From the NCBI GenBank assembly GCA_963767835.1, contig CAVYFY010000009.1:248001-312000 (forward strand): a DNA stretch of 64,000 bases, written 5' to 3'. Positions 50,675 to 61,200 of this stretch are shown here, one piece after another. Under the pieces are notes generated by a model. That model ran no database searches, was not told where the DNA came from, and saw only the letters and a program-made list of their open reading frames with translations. The stretch comes from SIAQ01 sp963767835. Lineage in GTDB: Bacteria; Planctomycetota; Planctomycetia; Gemmatales; Gemmataceae. Within the stretch, counting starts at the first letter, position 1; each line of letters begins with the position of its first letter. The translations under genes and the position numbers were made by a program.

Positions 50675-52048
50675 ATGCCGAATCGTCGCCGATTGCCGGT
50701 TGCCATCGCGTTTGGAGCCTTTTTTCTGGTTCTCTTGCCCGCCATTGGGGAAGTCGTCGGGGATCGGTCGAGCGAAGAAATGGTCATTCACCGCACTGCC
50801 GCCGCTTTGCCCAAGGGGCTGCCCGCTTGGTTTGAAGAATTCGACCAGGATGGGGACGGCCATATCATCCTTCCCGAATGGGTCAACGGCGGCAAAAGAC
50901 CTGAAGATTTTCGCGCCTACGATCTCAATGGCGACGGTTTCATCACACCCGAAGAAGTCCTGCAAGTTTTGCGAACGCCGATCGAATTGAAGCTGGTAAA
51001 GGGCCAGGCGCAGTACCGAGGCGCCATCGGGGGCGCGGATGAAAAATATGCCGGAAAACTGGCCAAGCTCTTCAACGTGAAGCTGGAAGCGGGCAGGACG
51101 TATCAATTCGACAACATGAGCACGGCCTTTGACGCCTACCTCTACTTGATCGATCCCGACGGCGAAGTGCTGGCCGAGGACGACGACGGCGGCGAGGGCA
51201 CGAATTCGCGCATCGTTCACCGCGTGACCCGCGGCGGAATCTATCGCCTCGTCGCCACGAGCCTCGGCGGCGCCCGGTCCGGCGCCTTTTCCCTCTCCGC
51301 GCGCGTCGCCCCCGATTTCGGCGGCATCGCGGCCAAGAGCCTACCCGCCTGGTTCAAGAACCTCGACACCGACGGCGATGGCCAGGTCGCCCTTTATGAA
51401 TGGCGGCAGGCCGGCAAGCCCCTCGACGAATTCGCCGAATTCGATCGCAACGACGATGGCTTCATCACGCCCGAAGAAATCGTTCACCACATGCGACATC
51501 CCAGCGAATTGACCCTCGTCGATGGGCGCGCGGAATATGCCGGCACCATTGAAGAGACCACGGACGAAAGATATCGCGGCAAGAAATCCTTCAAGATCTT
51601 CACGATCCGTCTCGAACCCGGCAAAACTTACCAAATCGACCACACCAGCAAGGTCTTCCAGGCTTTTCTCCACCTCGAAGACGCCGATGGCATCAAATTG
51701 AAGGAAAACAGCAGCCCGAATATCGGCGGCAATTCACGCATCGTCTTTCGTGCCCAGGGCTCGGGAACCTATCGCCTCATCGCCACGAGTCTGGGCGGGT
51801 TCCGCACCGGTGCTTTCACGCTATCGATTCGCCCCTCCAGAGGCGTCGGCGCCCTGCCCAAAGGCGTGCCGCAATGGTTCAGCGATCTCGACGAAGACGG
51901 CGATGGCCAGATCGCGCTCTACGAATGGCGCAAGAGCGGCAAGAGCCGCCGCGAATTCCGCCAGTACGATCTCAATGACGATGGCTTCATCACGCTGGAA
52001 GAAATGCTTCGACGCCTCCCACCCCCCATGGAATCGAAGCGAAAATGA
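50675..52048 (+). CDS. Secreted EF-hand protein with repeated beta domains
   Basis: 457 residues built from repeats. After the signal sequence (VAIAFGAFFLVLLPAIG) come three EF-hand pairs: DQDGDGHIILPEW/DLNGDGFITPEEV, DTDGDGQVALYEW/DRNDDGFITPEEI and DEDGDGQIALYEW/DLNDDGFITLEEM. Between them are two PPC-like beta domains, each with VKLEAGRTYQFDN or IRLEPGKTYQIDH, a stretch YLYLIDPDG or FLHLEDADG, and a closing GTYRLIATSLGG. The regular Asp/Asn/Gly loops should bind calcium. The cupin gene follows with a four-base overlap. Confidence 0.85.
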   Translation: MPNRRRLPVAIAFGAFFLVLLPAIGEVVGDRSSEEMVIHRTAAALPKGLPAWFEEFDQDGDGHIILPEWVNGGKRPEDFRAYDLNGDGFITPEEVLQVLRTPIELKLVKGQAQYRGAIGGADEKYAGKLAKLFNVKLEAGRTYQFDNMSTAFDAYLYLIDPDGEVLAEDDDGGEGTNSRIVHRVTRGGIYRLVATSLGGARSGAFSLSARVAPDFGGIAAKSLPAWFKNLDTDGDGQVALYEWRQAGKPLDEFAEFDRNDDGFITPEEIVHHMRHPSELTLVDGRAEYAGTIEETTDERYRGKKSFKIFTIRLEPGKTYQIDHTSKVFQAFLHLEDADGIKLKENSSPNIGGNSRIVFRAQGSGTYRLIATSLGGFRTGAFTLSIRPSRGVGALPKGVPQWFSDLDEDGDGQIALYEWRKSGKSRREFRQYDLNDDGFITLEEMLRRLPPPMESKRK

Positions 52049-52377
52049 CCGTGCCCTTGAACCTCCTCGCGGATCTTCCCGACCACTTGCCCGACGAACT
52101 GATTCAAACGCTGCTCGAGGCCGCTGGCGTACGCATTGAACGGATCGTGTCGCAAGGCCATACTTCACCCGAAGGCTTTTGGTATGACCAGGACCAGCAC
52201 GAATGGGTTGTCGTGCTGCAAGGCGCAGCCAGGCTCCGCTTCGAGGATGGCGCCATCGACATGAAGCCCGGCGATTGCCTGAACATTCCGGCCCACAAGA
52301 AGCACCGCGTCGATTGGACCACGCCGGCCGAACCGACCATCTGGCTGGCGGTGCATTATGGTGTGAGCACGCCGTAG
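52045..52377 (+). CDS. Cupin-domain protein
   Basis: 110 residues with the two cupin motifs: GHTSPEGFWYDQDQHEWVVV (G-x5-W-x8-E) and MKPGDCLNIPAHKKHRVDWT (PGDxxxIPaxxxHrv). The metal ligands would be His, Glu and the later His. Small cupins of this kind often act as metal-bound isomerases or sensors; the role here is unknown. The start overlaps the stop of the EF-hand gene (ATGA), so it is co-translated. Confidence 0.85.
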   Translation: MTVPLNLLADLPDHLPDELIQTLLEAAGVRIERIVSQGHTSPEGFWYDQDQHEWVVVLQGAARLRFEDGAIDMKPGDCLNIPAHKKHRVDWTTPAEPTIWLAVHYGVSTP

Positions 52378-52427
52378 CGTGGACAAAACGGCGGCGGCCG
52401 TTGCGGTCCGTGCCGCTCTCATCTTAA

Positions 52428-52530
52428 TGCCGGAATAAAAACTCCTTCGAGTTGATGAGCGCCCAGTGCACGTCTTCCCAGGCTCGACGGCGATCCAGGG
52501 ATGCCGAGATGTGGCCCAGCAGCGCGACAG
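52428..52530 (-). pseudogene. 3' fragment of a DUF1553 (PSD1) gene
   Basis: On the minus strand the bases code for NAVALLGHISASLDRRRAWE and DVHWALINSKEFLFRH followed by TAA. The last 22 residues are nearly identical to the end of the intact gene at 53723 (RRAWEDVHWALINSKEFLFRH). An in-frame stop lies just ahead, so only the tail remains. Here ALLGH and RRAWEDVHW are contiguous, whereas the intact gene has about 80 extra residues between them. The fragment and the intact gene end border the two-gene module 52584-53674. Confidence 0.8.
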
Positions 52531-52583
52531 CATTATGAGGAGCAGGTTGCTACGGCCGTATTCAACCTGGCATGAGGTTTCTG

Positions 52584-53222
52584 TCACGGGCTTGGAGGTA
52601 CCGGGGCAGTAGCGCCGCCGGCCAGATCGAATTTCACTCGGGCGAACCCGCCGTCAAACGATGTCAGCAACTCGCACTCGTATTTCTTGAGTTCGTCGTA
52701 AATATCCGGGTTCGCGAAATCCTTGGAATTTCGATTCAAGAATAACTTCGGCCCTGTCGGCGCTTTTTCGAGGTCTTCGAGAATCGCAGCAAGAATTGTC
52801 GAATCCTTGGATTTGAGGCCGAATTGAGCCTGAATTTCGATGGCGCGGCGAACCGTGCTGCCCTGGATCGGGATCACCTCGCACCCCAGCAAGATTCTTG
52901 ACAGCGTGGCATCAAGCCTCTTCTTTTCTTCCTCGCCGCTTTCAAGGAGCGCGGCCGTAAGCGGCGCAATGACGCTGGAGAACTTTCGATATGGCTTGGA
53001 ACGCGAAAGCTCCTCGACTTCTCGCCCAAATTCGCCGCGAAATCTCTGTCGGCGGTCATTTCTTTGGGGCAAACTTAACGGCGCTTCGATTACGGAGAAG
53101 GCGGGAAATCTCAGAGAAATCTGGGCGGTCTCGCCCAGCACCAGGAGCTCGTCACAACTGCCGTGTTGCTCCTGCAAGTAGGCGATTTCCAAAATGAAGT
53201 TGGACTCCACGAAGACGATCAT
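52584..53222 (-). CDS. PIN-like nuclease (putative toxin)
   Basis: 212 residues. The first strand VFVESNFILEIAY has E in place of the usual D of PIN domains, as in PIN-like (DUF4935-type) families. The acidic positions further along include LKSKDSTILAAILEDLE and the C-terminal LFLNRNSKDFANPDIYDEL, followed by ELLTSFDGGFARV. It begins 2 bases after the stop of the upstream nuclease-like gene, so the two form an operon. Role as toxin or defence effector is inferred. Confidence 0.65.
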   Translation of the reverse strand: MIVFVESNFILEIAYLQEQHGSCDELLVLGETAQISLRFPAFSVIEAPLSLPQRNDRRQRFRGEFGREVEELSRSKPYRKFSSVIAPLTAALLESGEEEKKRLDATLSRILLGCEVIPIQGSTVRRAIEIQAQFGLKSKDSTILAAILEDLEKAPTGPKLFLNRNSKDFANPDIYDELKKYECELLTSFDGGFARVKFDLAGGATAPVPPSP

Positions 53223-53224
53223 GG

Positions 53225-53674
53225 CTATGCCTGCGTCTTGATCGATCCATGACGTATCGCGTCGTAGAGACCCGATTTCACCAGCCATTCATCGGGCTGC
53301 GCGATTCTCGCTCGATCGGGGTGGGATCTCATCAGGTCGTCCAACCACGCTCGGACCAGGAATTCAAAGCTGCTCTCACTGAGCGCTGACAGCGGTGTTT
53401 GCAGCTTGGCAACGTAGGCACGCAGCGCCTGCCCGGCATCGATCTCATAATCCGGAAGGGCGGCGTCCAACGGCGGAGCGTTCTTCCACAGGTAGAAGCG
53501 GTCCGGCAGAGCCAAAAGAAAATACGGCACGTGCGGCAGCGAAACATGGGCAAACATGTTGCGACGCATCCGCGCCGCCCAATCGCGAGACGCGGACGCC
53601 TTGGTTTTCGCCTCAACAAGAAGTTGCGGCTCGTCGTGAACGTCATGAACAACGAAGTCGGCTGCGGCGACCAT
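53225..53674 (-). CDS. PD-(D/E)xK nuclease-like protein
   Basis: 149 residues with GGAGG 6 bases before the ATG. VVAAADFVVHDVHDEP-like opening (AAADFVVHDVHDEPQ) then LLVEAKTKASASRDWAARMR holds a possible D-x(n)-ExK site. PYFLLALPDRFYLWKNAP is a strong family mark, followed by YEIDAGQALRAYV and LVRAWLDDLMRSHPD, with a GLYDAIRHG end. I know this arrangement, a short AEAK-type protein plus a PIN-like gene, from several cyanobacteria and planctomycetes; it has no assigned function. It lies 48 bases behind the DUF1549/1553 stop. Confidence 0.6.
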   Translation of the reverse strand: MVAAADFVVHDVHDEPQLLVEAKTKASASRDWAARMRRNMFAHVSLPHVPYFLLALPDRFYLWKNAPPLDAALPDYEIDAGQALRAYVAKLQTPLSALSESSFEFLVRAWLDDLMRSHPDRARIAQPDEWLVKSGLYDAIRHGSIKTQA

Positions 53675-53722
53675 TCTTGCCTCCGCGGTAAATGGGAATG
53701 CCGCTATTATACCCAGACGTGA

Positions 53723-56461
53723 TCAATGCCGGAACAAAAACTCTTTGGAGTTGATCAGCGCCCAGTGCACGTCTTCCCAGGCCCGGCGGCTTCCAGACAA
53801 TGTCGCGTTGACTTGGATGCTCTGGTTGTTGCGAACCACGGCAATGCTCACAACATCTCCCGCGTTTTTCTTGGCTATCGAACCAAAAAAGAGGTCTGCA
53901 CTGTCCACGCCGAGCCCGTCCAGATCGAGCAGAGTGTCGCCGATCTTGAGGCCGGCTTTGGCGGCAGCGGAATCATCAGATATCTGGACGATCTTGACGC
54001 CCTTGACTCCCTTGGTGTTCGATACCTGGGCGCCGAATAACACGTGGCCTAGCAGCGCGCTAGCCTCGGTTTCATTGGGGCGGCGCGACAGCGTGGTCAG
54101 GAACAGATCGGCCAGGATTTCCTTATCGTTCTTCTTGGCGGCGATCAGTTTGCCGATGCGATTGTTGGGATTGCGCAGGCGGTCGTTGACGGCGGGGCCA
54201 TTGATGAGCTGGAGGGCCTGCGCGAGGTTGGAATCGCCTTCGCGTTCGCATTCGCAGGCCAGTTCGCGGGCGGGTTGGCCAAAGGTTTTCAGGAACGGAT
54301 GATTGACCTCGCCGTCGGGCAGCTGCACCGCGCGCGTGCCCATCGGCATGCCGGCGAACTTCTCCGGGACTTCCGTCACCTGGCACAGCGCGTCGAAAAG
54401 CTGCTCGGCGGTCAGCAGCTTCGTGACGGCGTGGCTGAAATATTTGTTGTCGTCCTTGTTGAACTCGTTGGTCTGGGCGCTGAGTTGGTAGGTGCGCGAG
54501 TTCATGATGGTGCGGATCAGGCGCTTGGTGTCGAACTTGTTGTCCACGAAATCCTTGGCCAAAGCGTTCAAAAGCTCGTCGTTGGCGCTCGGATTGGAAT
54601 CGCGGAAATCATCGACCGGATCGACGATGCCTCGGCCCATCAAGTGGAACCAGATGCGGTTGACGACCGATTTGGGGACGAAGGGATTTTCGGGAGAGGC
54701 CATCCATTTGCCGAGGGCTTCGCGGCGATCGCGTCCGGGGGCGATGGTGGGGAAAGCGCCCCCCATGAATTTCGGCGCCATCTGCTTGCCGGTGCGTGGC
54801 TGCGTCAATTCGCCGGCGCGTTCGACATAGACGTACTCGGCGCCGTCCTTCTTCTTGGCGTCGCCGCCGTCGATTGGATCGCTGCGCAATTTCACGCGGT
54901 TGAAGAACGCGGCCATGCTGTAATAATCGTCCTGCGTCCAGCGCTCGAACGGGTGGTTGTGGCACTTGGCGCACTGCATGCGGATGCCGAAAAATAGCTG
55001 GGCCGTGGTTTCGGCGAGCGTGGTCGGATCGCGCGCGACGCGGTAGTAATTGGCCGCGGGGTTGGCGTAGGTGCTGCCGCCGGAGGTGATGACTTCGTAG
55101 ACAATCCGGTCGAAGCCGGTGTTCCTGTCAATGTGGTTGTGGAGCCATTTCTGGAAGACGTGCGTTCCCTTGACCTGGATCGTTTTGCGCGTCGAGCGGA
55201 ATACGTCGGACCATTTGAGCGTCCAGAAGTCGGCGTACTCGGGGCGTTCGAGCAATTGATCGATCAGCTTGGCCCGCTTGTCCGCTTCCTTGCTCGCCAG
55301 GAATTTCGTGACCTCCTGCGGCGTAGGTAAAATCCCGCATACGTCGAGATAGGCCCGACGGATGAATTCCTGATCGCTGCACAATCCCGACGGCTGAATG
55401 TTGAGCATCTTCAGCTTGGCGAACGTAAATTTGTCCACGTAATTGCTTTCCGGCGGGTTCGACCATTGGAAGCCGGGCTTCGGCTCGAGGTACATCAGGC
55501 GGACGGGGACGAGCTCCTCGAGATAACGGCACAGGATCGCGACCTCGCCCGATTGGCCGAACTCGACCAGGCCGGTGGTGTTGACGCTGGCAATGGCCGG
55601 GTCGCTTGAGGAAAAGACGGTCAGGCGCGTGACATCGCGGGAAGTGCCGTCGCTGAAATGCGCGAGCACGGAAAGTTGCTGATACTTGCACGGCTCATTG
55701 AGAACGCGGGCGCCGGGGAGAACGTCCACCTTCTTCACTTTCGGCGCCGCCGGCGGATCATCGCTGGTTCCCTCGGCCATCCATGTTCGTAGGGTGAGCG
55801 CGGGGACGCTGGTGGCGGGGAAGCGAGCGCCGCCCTCATGAGGCACGCGGCCAAGCGATTTGAGCATCACCAGGCTGGCATCGGGATCGAGCCGATCGGT
55901 GCGCCGGCCCAGGAGATCGCGCGTGAGCTGCACATGATCGGAGGTCGGATCGTAGCCACGGAGGCTGAGGCGGAAGCCGTTCTTGCCGGTCGGGGTGCCA
56001 TGGCAGGCGCCGGAGTTGCAACCGCCGACATTGAGAGCGGCAATCACGTCGTTGCGAAAGCTTACCGGTAGCGGCTTGTCCAGATTCTGCACCGTCACGG
56101 GAACCTTAACGGTCTGCCCGCCGGCGCTGATCGTCAGCGTGCCCGTGCCGTTCTTCTTCGGCGTGAGGAAGCGCTCGCCATCGATAGCGACAATCGCGTC
56201 GCCATCCATGCGGATGTCGGCCAGGTGCGTCAGATCGCGCACGGTCCCATCGGCGTAGATGCCTGTGACCACGGGCTGGGCGGTGGCGCGCGTGCCCGTC
56301 AAAATCAGCTGGTCCGGTTGCACCAGCAGTGACTTCGGCGTGCCGATGATCTTGGCGCGCGCGGCAGCGTCGGTCGGCACATCGGCGCGCACGGCGCCGG
56401 CCCAGACGTACAACAAGCCTAGCCCAAGAATGCTTCGCAGGATCGTTTTGCCAGCGCACAT
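53723..56461 (-). CDS. DUF1549/DUF1553 protein with Ig-like and internal PDZ domain
   Basis: 912 residues. A signal peptide is followed by Ig/BIG2-like repeats (LLVQPDQLILTG...TGIYADGTVRDLT and a second near 250), a cytochrome-like CNSGACHG segment near 150, then DUF1549 (YLDVCGILPTPQEVTKFL, GIRMQCAKCHNHPFERWTQD) and DUF1553 (NRIWFHLMGRGIVDPVDDFR, LQLINGPAVNDRLR). Near the end, between NETEASALLGHV and RRAWEDVHWALINSKEF, a PDZ-like domain is inserted (VKIVQISDDSAAAKAGLKIG, then GDTLLDLDGLGV). These proteins are abundant planctomycete envelope proteins of unknown activity, often partnered with DUF1501. Confidence 0.88.
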   Translation of the reverse strand: MCAGKTILRSILGLGLLYVWAGAVRADVPTDAAARAKIIGTPKSLLVQPDQLILTGTRATAQPVVTGIYADGTVRDLTHLADIRMDGDAIVAIDGERFLTPKKNGTGTLTISAGGQTVKVPVTVQNLDKPLPVSFRNDVIAALNVGGCNSGACHGTPTGKNGFRLSLRGYDPTSDHVQLTRDLLGRRTDRLDPDASLVMLKSLGRVPHEGGARFPATSVPALTLRTWMAEGTSDDPPAAPKVKKVDVLPGARVLNEPCKYQQLSVLAHFSDGTSRDVTRLTVFSSSDPAIASVNTTGLVEFGQSGEVAILCRYLEELVPVRLMYLEPKPGFQWSNPPESNYVDKFTFAKLKMLNIQPSGLCSDQEFIRRAYLDVCGILPTPQEVTKFLASKEADKRAKLIDQLLERPEYADFWTLKWSDVFRSTRKTIQVKGTHVFQKWLHNHIDRNTGFDRIVYEVITSGGSTYANPAANYYRVARDPTTLAETTAQLFFGIRMQCAKCHNHPFERWTQDDYYSMAAFFNRVKLRSDPIDGGDAKKKDGAEYVYVERAGELTQPRTGKQMAPKFMGGAFPTIAPGRDRREALGKWMASPENPFVPKSVVNRIWFHLMGRGIVDPVDDFRDSNPSANDELLNALAKDFVDNKFDTKRLIRTIMNSRTYQLSAQTNEFNKDDNKYFSHAVTKLLTAEQLFDALCQVTEVPEKFAGMPMGTRAVQLPDGEVNHPFLKTFGQPARELACECEREGDSNLAQALQLINGPAVNDRLRNPNNRIGKLIAAKKNDKEILADLFLTTLSRRPNETEASALLGHVLFGAQVSNTKGVKGVKIVQISDDSAAAKAGLKIGDTLLDLDGLGVDSADLFFGSIAKKNAGDVVSIAVVRNNQSIQVNATLSGSRRAWEDVHWALINSKEFLFRH

Positions 56462-56788
56462 CGTGAAATGCCTCCCGTAAAGGTGGGCTGAATCGGCTTC
56501 ATCGAATCTTCGCGCAATTCGAGCAGAGCATCGCGTATGTTTGTGAAGTCCGAGAAAGTCCGTAGGGTGGGTTCAATCAGCCATCAGTTTAACGACTTTT
56601 GCCCGGCGATGCGACCATAAATTGGGAATTTTCCAAATTGAGGCCTCACTGCGCCGAAAGAATCCGTGGAGGCGTTATCACAGAAGTTTAATGAACGAAC
56701 TCGCCCCAACGTTCGTCTTATCAATACCCTGCCGTGCTGGAGAGCTCCGCCGGAACCGGTGCTCTGTCGTTGAGAGAGGCTCGCCGCC
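56462..56788. other. Divergent intergenic region
   Basis: About 330 bases between the DUF1549/1553 gene and the kinase gene. No reading frame or repeat of note is visible. It should contain both promoters; I cannot pick -35/-10 boxes with confidence. Confidence 0.4.
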
Positions 56789-58094
<1,306 letters not shown>

Positions 58095-58108
58095 AATGTC
58101 AGTCGTTC

Positions 58109-58225
58109 CAAGAAATCTAGCCACGGATTGAACACGGATCCAAGGCAGTGCGGAAGAAGCGGTGATAAGCCGCGATTTCCCATCCGTGTTCCGTCTGTGT
58201 TTCATCCGTGGCTAGATTTTTTGGA
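58109..58225. repeat. Palindrome of 'cacggattgaacacggat' type
   Basis: Outer arms CCAAGAAATCTAGCCACGGA (58109 on) and CCGTGGCTAGATTTTTTGG (58207-58225), with inner ACACGGAT and ATCCGTGT. It lies between the convergent kinase and cytochrome-protein genes. Same family as 29255 and 30044. Confidence 0.85.
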
Positions 58226-58239
58226 ATACTGAACGTGGC

Positions 58240-61200
58240 TCAATTCACGAAGTAGAATTCCTTCGCATTCATCAGCACATGCGCGAGATCGGCCCAGCGG
58301 CGCTGATCGGGGGCCGCGCCCAAATATTCGATGCAGGCGCGCAACTCGGTTTCGCTCGGCGCTCTCGCGAAGGCGACCAGGTACATGCCGCGCACGCGAT
58401 CCGGCTCGCTCATCTTGTCGGCCAGCACGCGTTTGGCCCACACGTCGGCCAGATTGTGCACGAAAGGGTCATTCATCAAGATCAGCGCTTGCGCCGGCAC
58501 GTTCGACACGGTGCGCCGGCCGACCGTTGAGAATGGCGACGGCGTGTCGAACGCGAGCAGAAACGGCGACAGGAAGTTGCGCCGCACGGCCAAATAGACG
58601 CTGCGGCGGCCGTCGCCGTCGAGCGGACCGCTGCCGGGACGGCCTCGGCCATCCTGAAACGGAGTCAGATACACCGGGACAGACGGGCCATACATCGTCG
58701 GATTCAGTCGGCCCGACACCTTCAAGATCGAATCGCGAATCGCTTCCCCTTCGAGCCGGCGTATGCGCATGCGGTGCAAGAGCAGGTTGCCGGGATCGGC
58801 CTCGTCGGCCGTTGAATGGGGCGCCGAGGACATCTGGTAGGCGCGCGTGAGCACCAGGGCGCGGATCAGCTTTTTCGTGGACCAGCCGAAACCACCCCTC
58901 ACCCCCGGCCCCTCTCCCGGAGGGAGAGGGGAGGAAAACCGTGCGGCAAGATAATCGAGCAACTCCGGATGCGTCGGCGCTTCGCCGAGGACGCCGAAGT
59001 TATCGACGGAGCCGACGATGCCGCGGCCAAAAAGATGATGCCAGACGCGATTGACATAGACGCGCGTGATGAACGGTGTGATGGCGGGATCGGTCATTTG
59101 CTGGGCGAGTTCAAGCCGGCCGCTGCCGATTTTGATCTTGAGCGGATCGGGGCCGGCGAGCGCTTCGAGGAGACGGCGCGGCGCCACTGAGCCGAGCGTC
59201 TTGGGATTGCCGCGAATGAAGACAGCTTCCTCGGTGCCGCTGCCGTCCTGCATGGCGGGGACGAGCCGCGATTCCAGTTTGATCTGGGCGAGGATTTTCT
59301 TGTGCTGTTCCACGATCGGAGCAGCGGCGCCAGCAAGCCCCTTTGCCGCGGCGCTATCGCTGCTGAATAAGAGTTCGCTATTCTGCACAAGCCAGTTGGC
59401 GGCGACCCGGCTCGGATACGGCGGCTTCTTCATCGCGCTGTTCGCTTCCAAACTTGCAACCGCGGTCTGAAACATCTCCCGCGTCTGCTTGACGACGTCA
59501 ACCAGCGACTCGACGCGGTTGAAATAGGACAACCGCTCGCTCCAATCCATGTCCCACATGGGCGGCGGCTCGGCCGAGTCAACCACGGTCTGAAGGGCAA
59601 AATCGCTGTTGGCGCTCGGCGTGAATTCCAGATGCAGCCGTTGCCCCTTGTACGGCATCAAATTGACGGCGACCCACTGGAGCTTGCCGCCGGTGTTGAA
59701 ATTCTGCACCAGACTGCCGTGCAAGGGCCCGGCGATCATGACATGCTGGCCGACGGCGGCGTAGATCATGCCGCTGCCCTTGACCAGCGCGAAGACTCGG
59801 CCGTGCTCCAGGGTGAATTCCGGCGTGCGCAAGGTGCGCCCCGAACGCATGGCTCCAAGCGGGCCCGATTCATTCTGGACGCCGGCCGCTAGACGCAAGC
59901 CATCGAAGGAGCGATCGATTTCCGCCGCCCCAATCTCGGCAACGCGGGCAATCGGGCGATTCGACGCCGTGCCGAGAATGATTGCGCCGGGTTGAATCGG
60001 ACCGGGACCATACGCAACCTCATCGGGAAGCCACGCGCCGCCCACCGATGAATAATCGATGACGACTTTCGCCGTCGCCGGCAATCCGTTCGGTTTGCGC
60101 TTCAGATCGCGCTCGAAATCCGTTAGCACATCCCGGACCGAGCGCTTGTGTTCGGCATTGGCGGTGGCGAGGACGTAAAGCGGCGAAGCTTTATCCTTGG
60201 CCGCCCGGGCCAACCGAGATTTCCAAAGTTTCAGGAGCGCCGGGTCGAGATCCTTGGAGCGATCCTCGATGCCCGCCGCCGTGAGCAAATAAGCGTCAAG
60301 CTTGTCAAGCGTCGGTCGCGCCGCCGTCGCAAATGCGTTACCGACTGCCGGCCCGCTCTTCCTGCGAAAGTCCCAGAGCTCCTCCGCGATCTTGCGATTG
60401 TGCGCCATCGTGTCGAAGCGGGCGAGCCGATAATTGCAACTTTCGAGGATGCCGAACAGGGCGTAGTAATCCTTGGTCGCGATGGCGTCGAACTTGTGAT
60501 CGTGGCAACGGGCACACGCCACCGTCAAACCGAGGAACGTCTTCGTCATCACGTCGATGCGGTTGTCGAAGCGGTCGGCCTGATCCTGGCGAATGTCCAC
60601 GGGCGAATGGACCTCCTCGCCGAGGAACCAGAACGCGGTGCCGAGGATCGATTCGTTGGAGCCCCCCTCACCCCCGGCCCCTCTCCCAGAGGGCGAGGGG
60701 AGACTGAGCCGCGGATTCTTCAGGAGATCGCCGGCAAGATGCTCGGTGACGAATTGGTTGTACGGCACATCGCTGTTGATCGCCCGGATGACGTAATCGC
60801 GGTACTGGTACGCATCCGGAATCGTGAAATCAAACTCATGCCCGCGGCTCTCGGCATAGCGCACCAGGTCAAGCCAATGGCGGGCCCAGCGCTCGCCAAA
60901 CCGCGGCGAATCCAGCAACCGATCCACGACATTTTCAACGATCGCTTGCCGTTTAGCGCTCGCCGCATCCCACGCTTTCACAAATTGCTCCACCTCGGCG
61001 CCGGTCGGCGGCAGCCCGATGATATCGAAATAAAGCCGGCGAATCAGCGTGCGCGGATCGGCATCCGTGGCAGGTTTGAGCCCCTTCGCCTCCAACTTCG
61101 CCAGCAAAAAACGGTCAATATCGCTGCGTGCCCAGGCCGCATCCTGGACTTTCGGCACATCGGGCACACGGATCGGCTGCCAGGACCAGTGCGCCGCCTT

